From contig JASHTN010000398.1 of NCBI GenBank assembly GCA_030040525.1, positions 1 through 5,964 on the forward strand: 5,964 nt of DNA, given 5' to 3'. Position 1 is the first letter of the stretch. Every line of letters begins with the position of its first letter. The stretch is from Gammaproteobacteria bacterium. GTDB lineage: Bacteria; Pseudomonadota; Gammaproteobacteria; Steroidobacterales; Steroidobacteraceae. The notes under the pieces are model-generated. The model did not search any database, was not told where the DNA came from, and saw only the letters and a program-made list of their open reading frames with translations. Positions 1 to 5,964 of this stretch are shown piece by piece. Both the position numbers and the translations under genes were made by a program.

Positions 1-1287
1 CTGTGGCTGTGGTTTTGGCGGGCGGCCCTGCAAGATCTGCACTTACTGCTGCTGCCGCTAATGCTGTGGGTGGCGGTGATCGGGGCGCTCGGCGCACGTG
101 CCGCGCGCGTGCTGCTGTTCCCGCTCGGCTTTCTTTACTTCGCCATGCCGGTGTGGAGCGATCTGGTCGGTGTGTTGCAGACGCTCAGCATTCGCGCAAA
201 TAGTGCGCTGATCTGGCTCACTGGCCTGCCCGCCTACGTAGCGGGCGATGCGGTGCATGTCCCCGCAGGCAGCCTTGAGATCGCCGGGGGCTGCAGTGGA
301 CACCATTCCTTCGTCGTCGGCCTGGCGCTCGCCGCATTGTATGGGGAGCTGTCAGATGACTCGCCGCGGTGGCGGCTCGCCTGGCTGGCGCTGATGGGGC
401 TGCTGGCGATGGTGGCCAACTGGGTGCGCATCTTCGTGGTCGTCGTCGCCGCCTACGCAACCGACATGCACTCCGTTCTGATCACGGTCGATCACTACTG
501 GTTCGGCTGGGCCCTGTTCTTGCTGTGTTTTGCGGGCTTCCTATGGCTTGCGGGCCGGCTGCGTGGGCCCCCTCGGGGGCCTACGGGGAGCGTGCCGCCG
601 CGGGAGACGGATGGCGGCGGGGCGCCGAGACCCGCGCGCTTTGCGGGCGCAGTCGCGACAGTGCTCTGTCTCGGGACATTGCCCGTGCTCGTCTATGGGA
701 ATGACCGATTGCATCCTCCCGGGGGCCGACTCGTAATCGAGTGGCCGGCAGCTCCCGCCAGCTGGCGCGGACCGCAAGCTGTGCAGGCTAGCGGCTGGAG
801 CCCGGTGTTCAAGAACGCGAGCATCGTCTCGGGGCGCCAATACCTCGACGCGGGTGATCAGACGGTGGACGTGTTCGAGGTGGCGTATCGCACCCAAGAC
901 CAGGGGGCGAAGCTGCTGGGCTACGGCAACTCCCTGCTCGGCAATGATGGGCAGCTGCTGCGGTTGGGAGCTCGCATCGAGCGCTCGTCGGCCGCTTCCT
1001 GGGAAGAGGAAACGGTTGGGGACAGTACCGGACAGCGCTCGCTGATCTGGTCGCGCTACCACATCGGGTCGAGGTCCTTCGTGCAGCCCCGGCTCGCGCA
1101 GCTATGGTATGGCGTTGCGGCGCTCCTGAGCCCGGTCGTCTCCTCTCTCACCGCGCTGCGTGCCGAGTGCCAGCCAGGCTGCGCTGCAGCGCGCGAGCGG
1201 CTTACGAGCGTTGCCGTCCGCCTGCAGCCGGCCTTGCGGCTCGAGCCGACACGCCCGGTGAGACAACAGCGGGAGCCTGCACCATGA
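1..1287 (+). CDS. xrtA: Exosortase A with fused C-terminal EpsI-like domain (5' partial)
   Basis: Inner-membrane cysteine transpeptidase-like enzyme that processes the C-terminal PEP-CTERM signal of exported proteins. The frame is open from base 1; the ATG at 61 lies inside a hydrophobic segment, so it is not the true start and the first membrane helices are missing. Counting from the ATG at 61, the catalytic motifs are all present: Cys78 in GGCSGHHSF (codon 292-294), Arg123 in NWVRIF (427-429) and His145 in VDHYWFGW (493-495). Several hydrophobic segments surround them. A Gly/Pro/Arg-rich linker (about 166-191) and one more hydrophobic segment (about 193-212) lead to an EpsI-like periplasmic domain (about 220-390) with the WRG...W.P.F...Y pattern and a YRTQDQGAKLL stretch. 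Near the end is a Cys370-X3-Cys374 pair. Fusion of exosortase and EpsI is known for the XrtA subtype. The TGA at 1285-1287 overlaps the next start. The family call is strong; the subtype A call rests on the fusion and the neighbours. Confidence 0.93.
   Translation: MWLWFWRAALQDLHLLLLPLMLWVAVIGALGARAARVLLFPLGFLYFAMPVWSDLVGVLQTLSIRANSALIWLTGLPAYVAGDAVHVPAGSLEIAGGCSGHHSFVVGLALAALYGELSDDSPRWRLAWLALMGLLAMVANWVRIFVVVVAAYATDMHSVLITVDHYWFGWALFLLCFAGFLWLAGRLRGPPRGPTGSVPPRETDGGGAPRPARFAGAVATVLCLGTLPVLVYGNDRLHPPGGRLVIEWPAAPASWRGPQAVQASGWSPVFKNASIVSGRQYLDAGDQTVDVFEVAYRTQDQGAKLLGYGNSLLGNDGQLLRLGARIERSSAASWEEETVGDSTGQRSLIWSRYHIGSRSFVQPRLAQLWYGVAALLSPVVSSLTALRAECQPGCAAARERLTSVAVRLQPALRLEPTRPVRQQREPAP
566..581. 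repeat. GC-only inverted repeat in the xrtA inter-domain linker
   Basis: The arms GGCCCCC (566-572) and GGGGGCC (575-581) are perfect complements separated by TC, so a 6-bp G/C stem with a CTCG tetraloop could form in mRNA. It lies in coding sequence for the Gly/Pro/Arg linker between the membrane exosortase domain and the last hydrophobic segment before the EpsI-like domain. There is no T-tract after it, so it is not a standard intrinsic terminator. It may simply reflect GC-rich codons for GPPRGP. Confidence 0.5.
1271..1275 (+). promoter_or_regulatory. Shine-Dalgarno site of prsT (decides the start)
   Basis: GGGAG lies 8 nt before the ATG at 1284, inside the last codons of xrtA. It supports 1284 rather than the in-frame ATG at 1104 as the prsT start. 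The 1284 start also puts a lipoprotein signal peptide exactly at the N-terminus and makes the ATGA overlap with the xrtA stop. Confidence 0.75.
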
Positions 1288-4082
1288 GCTCGTCTGCCAA
1301 GGGGTCGCGCGTGCTCCGGGGAGCGTTCACGCTCCTCGCGTGGGTCTTCGTTTTAGCGGGCTGCGATGCCCTCACCAGTCCCGAGCAGCGTCTCGCCCGC
1401 GTGCGCACTGAGCTGGCCTCTGGGCAACTAGGGCTTGCGGCCATGGAGCTGCGCAAGCTGGTCCGGGCGAACCCGCATAATGGGCCGGCCTGGCTGCTGC
1501 TCGCACAGCTGTCGCTCGATGTGGGGGATATCGGCGCTACCCAGGCGGCGCTCGACCATGCGAAGGCCGCGGGCAGCCAGGGGGCCGACTTCGATACGCT
1601 GCGCGCGCGCGCTTGGCTCGCCGCGGGCCAACCACAGGCGCTGATCGATGCGCTCGCACATCGGGAGCTGCCCGGCCTTGCGGAGCCGGATCGCACCATA
1701 CAGCTGGCACGTGCCTATAACGCGCTCCGGCAGCCCCAGCGCGCCGAGGGCCTGCTGGCTCCCCTGTTGCAAGCCCATCCGAGTCCAGCCGACGCGCAGC
1801 TCACAGAAGCCGACGCCCTCGCCTTGGAGGGTAAGTCCGATCAGGCGCTCGAGGAGCTCAACCGGCTGCTTACAGCCCAACCTCACTTTTGGGAGGCGGG
1901 CGCGCAACGGGCACGGCTGCTCGAGTATCGGGGGCAATTCGCTGCCGCGGAAAGCGCGTTCGGACAGGCCCTGCATGACATGCCGATCAGCGCACGGCGC
2001 ACCGAGCGGGTGAGGGCGCTGGTCGGACTGACCGAGGCGCGCCTCGTCCAGGGCAAGATCGACCTCGCGGCGCAGAGCCAGGCACTGCTCGCGAAGATGG
2101 CGCCGGGCACGGTGGCGACGCAGCTGGTCACTGCACGGCTGAAGCTCGCTCGCGGCGACACGCTCGGCGGCGTTGCCGACCTTCAAGGCCTCGTGGCACG
2201 AGCTCCCGCCTTTGTCCCCGCCGAGATGCTGCTCGGCAGCGCCGAGCTGCAACGCGGCAACCTCGGGCAGGCGGAGCAGGTCCTCGAACAGGTGGTCCAG
2301 CAGGACCCGGACAATGTGCAGGCGCGGGAGCTGCTCGCGACCGCGCGCCTCAGGCTCAGTCAGCCCGATGAAGCCCTGCGCGCGCTCACACCGGCTCTCA
2401 GCGAGCAGCCTGCCGATGCGCAGCTTATGGCCCTGCTCGGTGCGGCGGAGACCCAGGAGGGAAATGCGGATTCCGTGTTCTCGGAGCTGGAGCGCGCACT
2501 CCAGGCGCGCCCGCAGGATCGAGAGCTGCGACTCAATCTGGCTCAGGCCTACCTGCGTGCCGGGCGAGCACCGCAGGCGCTGACCCTGCTCGAGGGCACG
2601 CCAGAGACTGCGAGCGACCTGCGCCGCGAGAGCTTGCTCGTCGCGGCGGTAAACGCAGCACGAGGTCCGGCCGCAGCCACGGCTGAGGTCGAGAAGCTCC
2701 TGTCCGCGCATCCACGCGACCTGGGAAGACTCGATCTCGCTGCTGCCTATTTCTCCTCGCTGGGGGAGCTCGGCCGCGCGCAGGCGTTACTGCACCAGGC
2801 TCTGGAGCTCAATGCCTCTGACGAGCGCACGCTCGTGGCACTCGCACAGGTGGAGGCGTCGGCGGGTGATTTGCGTGCCGCAGAGAGCTCTGCGCGCACG
2901 GCGCTTGCAGCTGACGCGCAGAGCGTGCCGGTGCGCATTCTGCTGGCCGATCTGCTCATGCAGCGCAAGGCCTTCGCTGATGCCGCGGGGGTGCTCGCGC
3001 CGATCGGCGGCGCGCAGGCTCCCCCGCAGGTGCAGTTCGCGCTCGCGCGCCTGGCGCTCGCGCAGGGCAAGCTGCTGCAAGCGAACGCCGCCCTCGATCG
3101 CGCGCTGGCGCAGCGACCGAAGAGCGCTGAGCTGGCCAACCAGGCGGGCGCCTTGCTGATGCAGTCGAATCAGTACGATGCAGCTCTGGCCCGCTTCGCT
3201 CAGGCGAGCGAGCTGGCGCCGGACAATGCGCTCTACCTGTTCAATGCCGGCCGCGCCCAGCTCGCGCGCAAGGCACTGCCGGCGGCACGCGAGTCGTTCG
3301 AGAAGGCAGCTAAGCTGCAGCCGCAGTGGTTGCCGCCGGCGAGCGCCTTGGTGCTGATGGACGTTCAGGCCAAGGACTATCGGAGCGCGCGGGCTCGGGT
3401 GGACCGGCTGCTCTCGAGCCATCCACACGATGCCAGTGCGCTCGCACTGCAAGGCGATGTCGAGTGGTTGGCTGGGCAGCGGACGAACGCGGAAGCCGCG
3501 TATACGCAAGCCCAGCGCCAGCACGCCACTGCAGCCGTGGCCGAGAGGCTGTTTCGCGTGCGGCTCGAAGAGAGGCAACCGAATACTGAGCAGCCGCTGG
3601 TGCAGTGGCTCGCACAGCGGCCGGACGATCGGGCTGTCCGCACAGTCCTGGGGAGCTACTACCTCAGCAAGGGTGCGCTGAAGGAGGCCGTCGGTCAGTT
3701 CGAGACCCTGCTCGAGCAGGTGCCTACCGACGTGATTGCACTCAACGATCTGGCGTGGTGCTACGGGCAGCTGCACGATCCGCGCGCCGAGTTGCTGGCC
3801 GAGCGCGCCTACCAGCTTGCACCCACGGCGCCCGACGTCGACGACACCTTGGGCTGGATTCTGGTGCACGAGGGCAAGACCGAGCAGGCGCTGCCACTAC
3901 TTGCGCAGGCGGTCAAGCTCAACGCGAACGATCCGGAGCTCCAGTATCACTACGCGTACGTTCTGGCGCAGCAGGGCAAGCGCGCCGAAGCGCACGAAAT
4001 CCTGTCGAAGCTGCTCGCGGGGAAGGGCAATTTCGATTCGCGCCGCGACGCCGAGCGGCTGCTCGCGGACACGAAGACGTAA
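1284..4082 (+). CDS. prsT: PEP-CTERM system TPR-repeat lipoprotein PrsT
   Basis: Predicted 932-residue envelope lipoprotein made almost wholly of tetratricopeptide repeats, likely a periplasmic protein-protein scaffold. The family occurs with XrtA exopolysaccharide loci; its molecular role is not known. The start at 1284 is chosen for its GGGAG site, the ATGA overlap with xrtA, and a clean signal peptide: basic residues Lys6, Arg9 and Arg12, a hydrophobic core, then lipobox LAGC with lipidated Cys27 (codon 1362-1364). The +2 residue is Asp28, which in E. coli tends to keep lipoproteins in the inner membrane. From about residue 30 to 920 there are many degenerate helix pairs with TPR spacing (A-L-L-G/A-A...G...A, then DP/HP-type turns). 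The C-terminal section shows family hallmarks NDLAWCYG (821-828), VDDTLGWIL (852-860) and a following YHYAYVLAQQGK stretch. Only two cysteines are present, Cys27 and Cys826. Length fits the family, about 900 residues. No break or frameshift was seen. Other TPR lipoproteins (for example BepA- or PilF-like) are less likely given length and neighbours. Confidence 0.92.
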   Translation: MSSSAKGSRVLRGAFTLLAWVFVLAGCDALTSPEQRLARVRTELASGQLGLAAMELRKLVRANPHNGPAWLLLAQLSLDVGDIGATQAALDHAKAAGSQGADFDTLRARAWLAAGQPQALIDALAHRELPGLAEPDRTIQLARAYNALRQPQRAEGLLAPLLQAHPSPADAQLTEADALALEGKSDQALEELNRLLTAQPHFWEAGAQRARLLEYRGQFAAAESAFGQALHDMPISARRTERVRALVGLTEARLVQGKIDLAAQSQALLAKMAPGTVATQLVTARLKLARGDTLGGVADLQGLVARAPAFVPAEMLLGSAELQRGNLGQAEQVLEQVVQQDPDNVQARELLATARLRLSQPDEALRALTPALSEQPADAQLMALLGAAETQEGNADSVFSELERALQARPQDRELRLNLAQAYLRAGRAPQALTLLEGTPETASDLRRESLLVAAVNAARGPAAATAEVEKLLSAHPRDLGRLDLAAAYFSSLGELGRAQALLHQALELNASDERTLVALAQVEASAGDLRAAESSARTALAADAQSVPVRILLADLLMQRKAFADAAGVLAPIGGAQAPPQVQFALARLALAQGKLLQANAALDRALAQRPKSAELANQAGALLMQSNQYDAALARFAQASELAPDNALYLFNAGRAQLARKALPAARESFEKAAKLQPQWLPPASALVLMDVQAKDYRSARARVDRLLSSHPHDASALALQGDVEWLAGQRTNAEAAYTQAQRQHATAAVAERLFRVRLEERQPNTEQPLVQWLAQRPDDRAVRTVLGSYYLSKGALKEAVGQFETLLEQVPTDVIALNDLAWCYGQLHDPRAELLAERAYQLAPTAPDVDDTLGWILVHEGKTEQALPLLAQAVKLNANDPELQYHYAYVLAQQGKRAEAHEILSKLLAGKGNFDSRRDAERLLADTKT

Positions 4083-4094
4083 AGAAGACGTAAA
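4073..4094 (+). repeat. 11-bp perfect tandem duplication across the prsT stop
   Basis: GAAGACGTAAA occurs at 4073-4083 and again, directly abutting, at 4084-4094. The first copy carries the prsT stop codon (TAA 4080-4082). The second lies in the spacer and repeats the TAA at 4091-4093 in another frame. Eleven is not a multiple of three, but because the unit includes the stop the duplication does not change the protein. It looks like a replication-slippage event. Confidence 0.85.
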
Positions 4095-4140
4095 CGAACG
4101 GGCACCGAACGCTCGAGGGGCTTCTGGTAGGCTTTACTGC
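4083..4140 (+). other. Short spacer between prsT and the export gene
   Basis: This 58-nt gap is the largest non-coding stretch in the window. It contains the second copy of the 11-bp repeat and two nearby CGAACG words (around 4094-4112). I see no stem followed by a T-run that would make an intrinsic terminator. I see no good -35/-10 pair, and no TGGCAC-N5-TTGC match for sigma-54. Read-through from prsT is therefore likely, although a weak internal promoter cannot be excluded by eye. Confidence 0.55.
4126..4131 (+). promoter_or_regulatory. Weak Shine-Dalgarno site of the export gene
   Basis: GGTAGG lies 9 nt before the ATG at 4141 (12 nt before the adjacent ATG at 4144). It is an imperfect match, but it is the only purine-rich element at usable distance. 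It supports a start at the first of the two consecutive Met codons. Confidence 0.45.
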
Positions 4141-4782
4141 ATGATGCGAAATCTCGTCCCAGTGCTGGCCTTTGCCTTGACCGGCGCAGCGACAGTAGCG
4201 CTGGCACAGCCGCAGGGGGCGGTCCGCGCCGGCGTGTCCCCGCCACCGAGCTCTACGACCCTGCCGCCGCAGGACGAGTCGAGTCAGTACGTCATCGGGC
4301 CGGGCGATACGCTGCAGGTGTTCGTGTGGCGCAATCCGGATCTGTCGCAGACCGTGCCGGTGCGTCCCGATGGCAGGATCTCTACGCCGCTGGTCCAGAA
4401 CATGGTGGCCATCGGCAAGACGCCGGCCCAGCTCGCGCACGATATGGAGCAGGCGCTTAGCGAGTACATCCGTTCGCCCCAAGTCAACATCATCGTGACC
4501 TCGCCCGTCGGAGAGTTCAGCCAGGTGAAGATCATCGGGCAGGTCGCGCACCCGGAGGCCATTCCCTATCACGACGGCATGAAGGTGCTTGATGTGGTGC
4601 TGCACGCAGGCGGTCTGACCCTGTATGCGGCCGGCAATCGCGCCATGCTCGTGCGCACGACGCAAGGCAAGACCGAGCAGTTGCCGGTGCGGTTGAAGAA
4701 CCTGATGGACAAGGGCGACCTGTCGCAGAACCTGCCGGTGCAACCGGGCGATGTGCTGGTCGTGCCGGAGTCGCGCTTCTGA
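4141..4782 (+). CDS. XrtA-associated polysaccharide export protein (OPX/Wza-like)
   Basis: A 213-residue secreted protein of the outer-membrane polysaccharide export class, expected to help pass the exopolysaccharide across the envelope. The frame stays open far upstream inside prsT, but the start at 4141 gives a signal peptide at the very N-terminus: Arg3, a hydrophobic core, then ALA before Gln23 as a likely signal peptidase I site. There is no lipobox Cys. A Pro/Ser-rich spacer (about 24-48) leads to the Poly_export domain (about 49-121), with YVIGPGDTL (50-58), FVWRNPDLS, VRPDGRIS (74-81) and SPQVNIIV. An SLBB-type domain follows (about 127-210), with VKIIGQVAHPEAIPY, the AGGLT.YAAGNRA block, and a terminal QPGDVLVVPES. 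It lacks the extra SLBB repeat and C-terminal helix of full-length Wza, as is normal for the short XrtA-linked members. The TGA at 4780-4782 is followed within 7 nt by the next start, which suggests coupled translation. Confidence 0.9.
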   Translation: MMRNLVPVLAFALTGAATVALAQPQGAVRAGVSPPPSSTTLPPQDESSQYVIGPGDTLQVFVWRNPDLSQTVPVRPDGRISTPLVQNMVAIGKTPAQLAHDMEQALSEYIRSPQVNIIVTSPVGEFSQVKIIGQVAHPEAIPYHDGMKVLDVVLHAGGLTLYAAGNRAMLVRTTQGKTEQLPVRLKNLMDKGDLSQNLPVQPGDVLVVPESRF

Positions 4783-4788
4783 GTGCCT

Positions 4789-5964
4789 ATGGCCACTAAA
4801 GCCACCGCGCTCGCTCATACCGCCGTTCAGGATTTCCTGGACCAGCTGCGCGGCGCATGGCGCTTCCGCTGGATTTCGCTCGCGGTGGCCTGGTGCGCGG
4901 CGCTCGGCCTGTGGGCTGGGGTGTTTCTGATCCCGGATACCTATGAAGCCTCGGCGCGCGTGTTCGTCGATACGGGCACGACGCTGAGCCAGGCGACGAA
5001 GGGCATCGGACTAGGCGATGACATCGACAGCCAGATCGAACGGGTGCGCGAGGCGCTGCTCGGGGGCCCACAGCTCGAGAAAGTTGCCGAACAGACCAAT
5101 CTGGTGGTTGCGACGATGACTCCCGAAGACAAGCAAGAGGTAATCGAAGAGCTGCGCAAGCACCTCAACATCACAGGCGATCTCCCCGGCGCGCGAAAAC
5201 CGGCCACCCTCTACACGATCACCTACCAGAATCACAGCCGCAACTTGAGCCTGCAGGTCGTGGATCGGCTGCTCAACAACTTCGTCGAGGGCAGCCTCGG
5301 CGGCAAGCGCCAGGGCTCGGAGCAGGCCGAGCAGTTCCTGGTACAACAGATCAGCGAGTACGGGCAGCGCCTGTCGGCCGCCGAGCAACGCATCGCCGAG
5401 TTCAAGAAACGCAACGTCGGCCTGATCGGCCTGATCCCGGGACAGGAGGGCGACTACTTCAGCCGTCTGCAGAACAACACCGATGCGCTGACTCAGGCGA
5501 AGGAGAAGCTCAACCTCGAGCAGCGCAAGCAGCAGGAGCTGCAAGCCGAGCTGCACGGTGGACAGCCCTTCACGGCCGGGGCGGCGCCGTCGGCCAAGAA
5601 CACTCCAGGTGCGACGCTCGACACCGGAACCCTCATCGCGCAGACGCAGCAGCGGATCGACCAGCTGCTGTTGAACTACACCGATAAATATCCGGATGTG
5701 ATCCTGCTGCGCCAGATGCTCAAGGAGCTGCAGGAGCGCCAGCAGGTGGAGCTCGCGGCCGCGAAGAAGGGCGATGTCAGCGCTGCGACACGGCTCGGGT
5801 TGAGCTCGAACCCGGTGTATCAACAGTTGCAGATGCAATACAATCAGGAAGAGGTGGACATCGCCTCGATGCGCCAGGAGATCGCCGATCGTGAGAAGGC
5901 GATCGCCGCGCTCAGGGGCAAGATGAGTACCGCACCGCAGGTCGAGGCCGAATACGACCAGCTC
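4789..5964 (+). CDS. XrtA-system polysaccharide chain-length determinant (3' partial)
   Basis: Inner-membrane polysaccharide co-polymerase of the Wzz/GNVR family, which sets polymer length and works with the export protein. From ATG 4789 the frame is open for 392 codons to the window edge. A basic/aromatic stretch (RGAWRFRW, 21-28) precedes the first membrane helix (about 28-48). The Wzz-like segment then begins as PDTYEASARVFVDTGTTLSQ (49-68), and DSQIERVREALLG (80-92) is also typical. Long Glu/Gln/Lys-rich helices follow (about 178-208, 225-256, 340-378), probably coiled coil, with a Gly/Ala/Pro/Thr-rich break (about 257-280). NYTDKYPDVILLRQML (296-311) is a hallmark of this subfamily. The sequence ends at APQVEAEYDQL, where the GNVR region starts; the second membrane helix would lie beyond. 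Family members are about 500 residues, so roughly 100 are missing. No close Shine-Dalgarno is seen. A GTG at 4783, two codons earlier and directly after the upstream stop, with GGAG 12 nt before it (4767-4770), is a possible alternative start. Confidence 0.92.
   Translation, partial: MATKATALAHTAVQDFLDQLRGAWRFRWISLAVAWCAALGLWAGVFLIPDTYEASARVFVDTGTTLSQATKGIGLGDDIDSQIERVREALLGGPQLEKVAEQTNLVVATMTPEDKQEVIEELRKHLNITGDLPGARKPATLYTITYQNHSRNLSLQVVDRLLNNFVEGSLGGKRQGSEQAEQFLVQQISEYGQRLSAAEQRIAEFKKRNVGLIGLIPGQEGDYFSRLQNNTDALTQAKEKLNLEQRKQQELQAELHGGQPFTAGAAPSAKNTPGATLDTGTLIAQTQQRIDQLLLNYTDKYPDVILLRQMLKELQERQQVELAAAKKGDVSAATRLGLSSNPVYQQLQMQYNQEEVDIASMRQEIADREKAIAALRGKMSTAPQVEAEYDQL

Noticed and set aside
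61..63. ATG at 61 as the true xrtA start
   Set aside because: The frame is open to base 1 and codes for a hydrophobic helix continuous with the following residues. Exosortases have further membrane helices before this point, so the gene is cut by the window edge.
1104..1283. Longer prsT starting at the in-frame ATG 1104
   Set aside because: It would overlap the conserved EpsI end of xrtA by 184 nt and bury the lipoprotein signal peptide 60 residues inside the protein. The ATG at 1284 has a good ribosome site and a proper lipobox.
1428..2711. 427-codon open frame on the minus strand opposite prsT
   Set aside because: It mirrors the codon structure of a GC-rich, TPR-repeat gene on the other strand. 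Its product is rich in Arg/Gln/Leu with no recognisable domain, and the plus-strand protein is clearly real.
2787..3869. 360-codon open frame on the minus strand opposite the second half of prsT
   Set aside because: Same reason: an antisense shadow of a high-GC gene, with low-complexity composition and no family signature.
4100..4117. Possible sigma-54 promoter around GGGCACCGAACGCTCG
   Set aside because: A GGCAC-like -24 box is present, but the expected TTGC at -12 is missing. It does not meet the consensus, although PrsR-type sigma-54 control is known for PEP-CTERM systems.
3736..4140. Longer export protein starting within prsT
   Set aside because: The extension is Arg/Ser-rich out-of-frame prsT sequence and would put the signal peptide in the middle of the protein.
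5011..5838. 275-codon open frame on the minus strand opposite the chain-length gene
   Set aside because: The product is Leu/Gln/Arg-rich and is explained as the complement of a coiled-coil gene. The plus strand there encodes a well-recognised chain-length determinant.

Overview
The window is a high-GC (about two-thirds G+C by eye) stretch of a Gram-negative, most likely gamma- or betaproteobacterial, chromosome. It holds part of an exosortase A (XrtA)/PEP-CTERM exopolysaccharide locus. This rests on four adjacent plus-strand genes that each match a family tied to that system, and on signal peptides and a lipobox that imply a diderm envelope. The species cannot be named from the sequence.

Layout: (1) 1-1287, the C-terminal part of exosortase XrtA, open at the left edge. 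It has the Cys/Arg/His active-site motifs in a multi-pass membrane domain, then a fused periplasmic EpsI-like domain. (2) 1284-4082, a 932-residue TPR lipoprotein of the PrsT family, overlapping xrtA by 4 nt (ATGA). (3) 4083-4140, a 58-nt spacer with an 11-bp tandem repeat across the prsT stop and no convincing terminator or promoter. (4) 4141-4782, a short periplasmic/outer-membrane polysaccharide export protein (Poly_export plus SLBB). (5) 4789-5964, a Wzz/GNVR-type polysaccharide chain-length determinant that runs off the right edge just as its GNVR region begins. All genes lie on one strand with overlaps or short gaps, so they look like one transcription unit. No stretch over 300 bases lacks a gene, and no RNA gene, CRISPR array or mobile element was seen.

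How they work together: in XrtA systems the chain-length determinant and export protein help make and secrete an exopolysaccharide, while XrtA removes the C-terminal PEP-CTERM sorting signal from exported proteins at the inner membrane. PrsT is a large TPR scaffold that co-occurs with these loci; its exact role is not established. No PEP-CTERM substrate, tyrosine kinase or glycosyltransferase is visible here; they would be expected outside the window.

The system itself is a known type. The points most worth a second look are the Asp at +2 of the PrsT lipobox, the apparent lack of a lipobox in the export protein, and the translational coupling of exosortase and PrsT.
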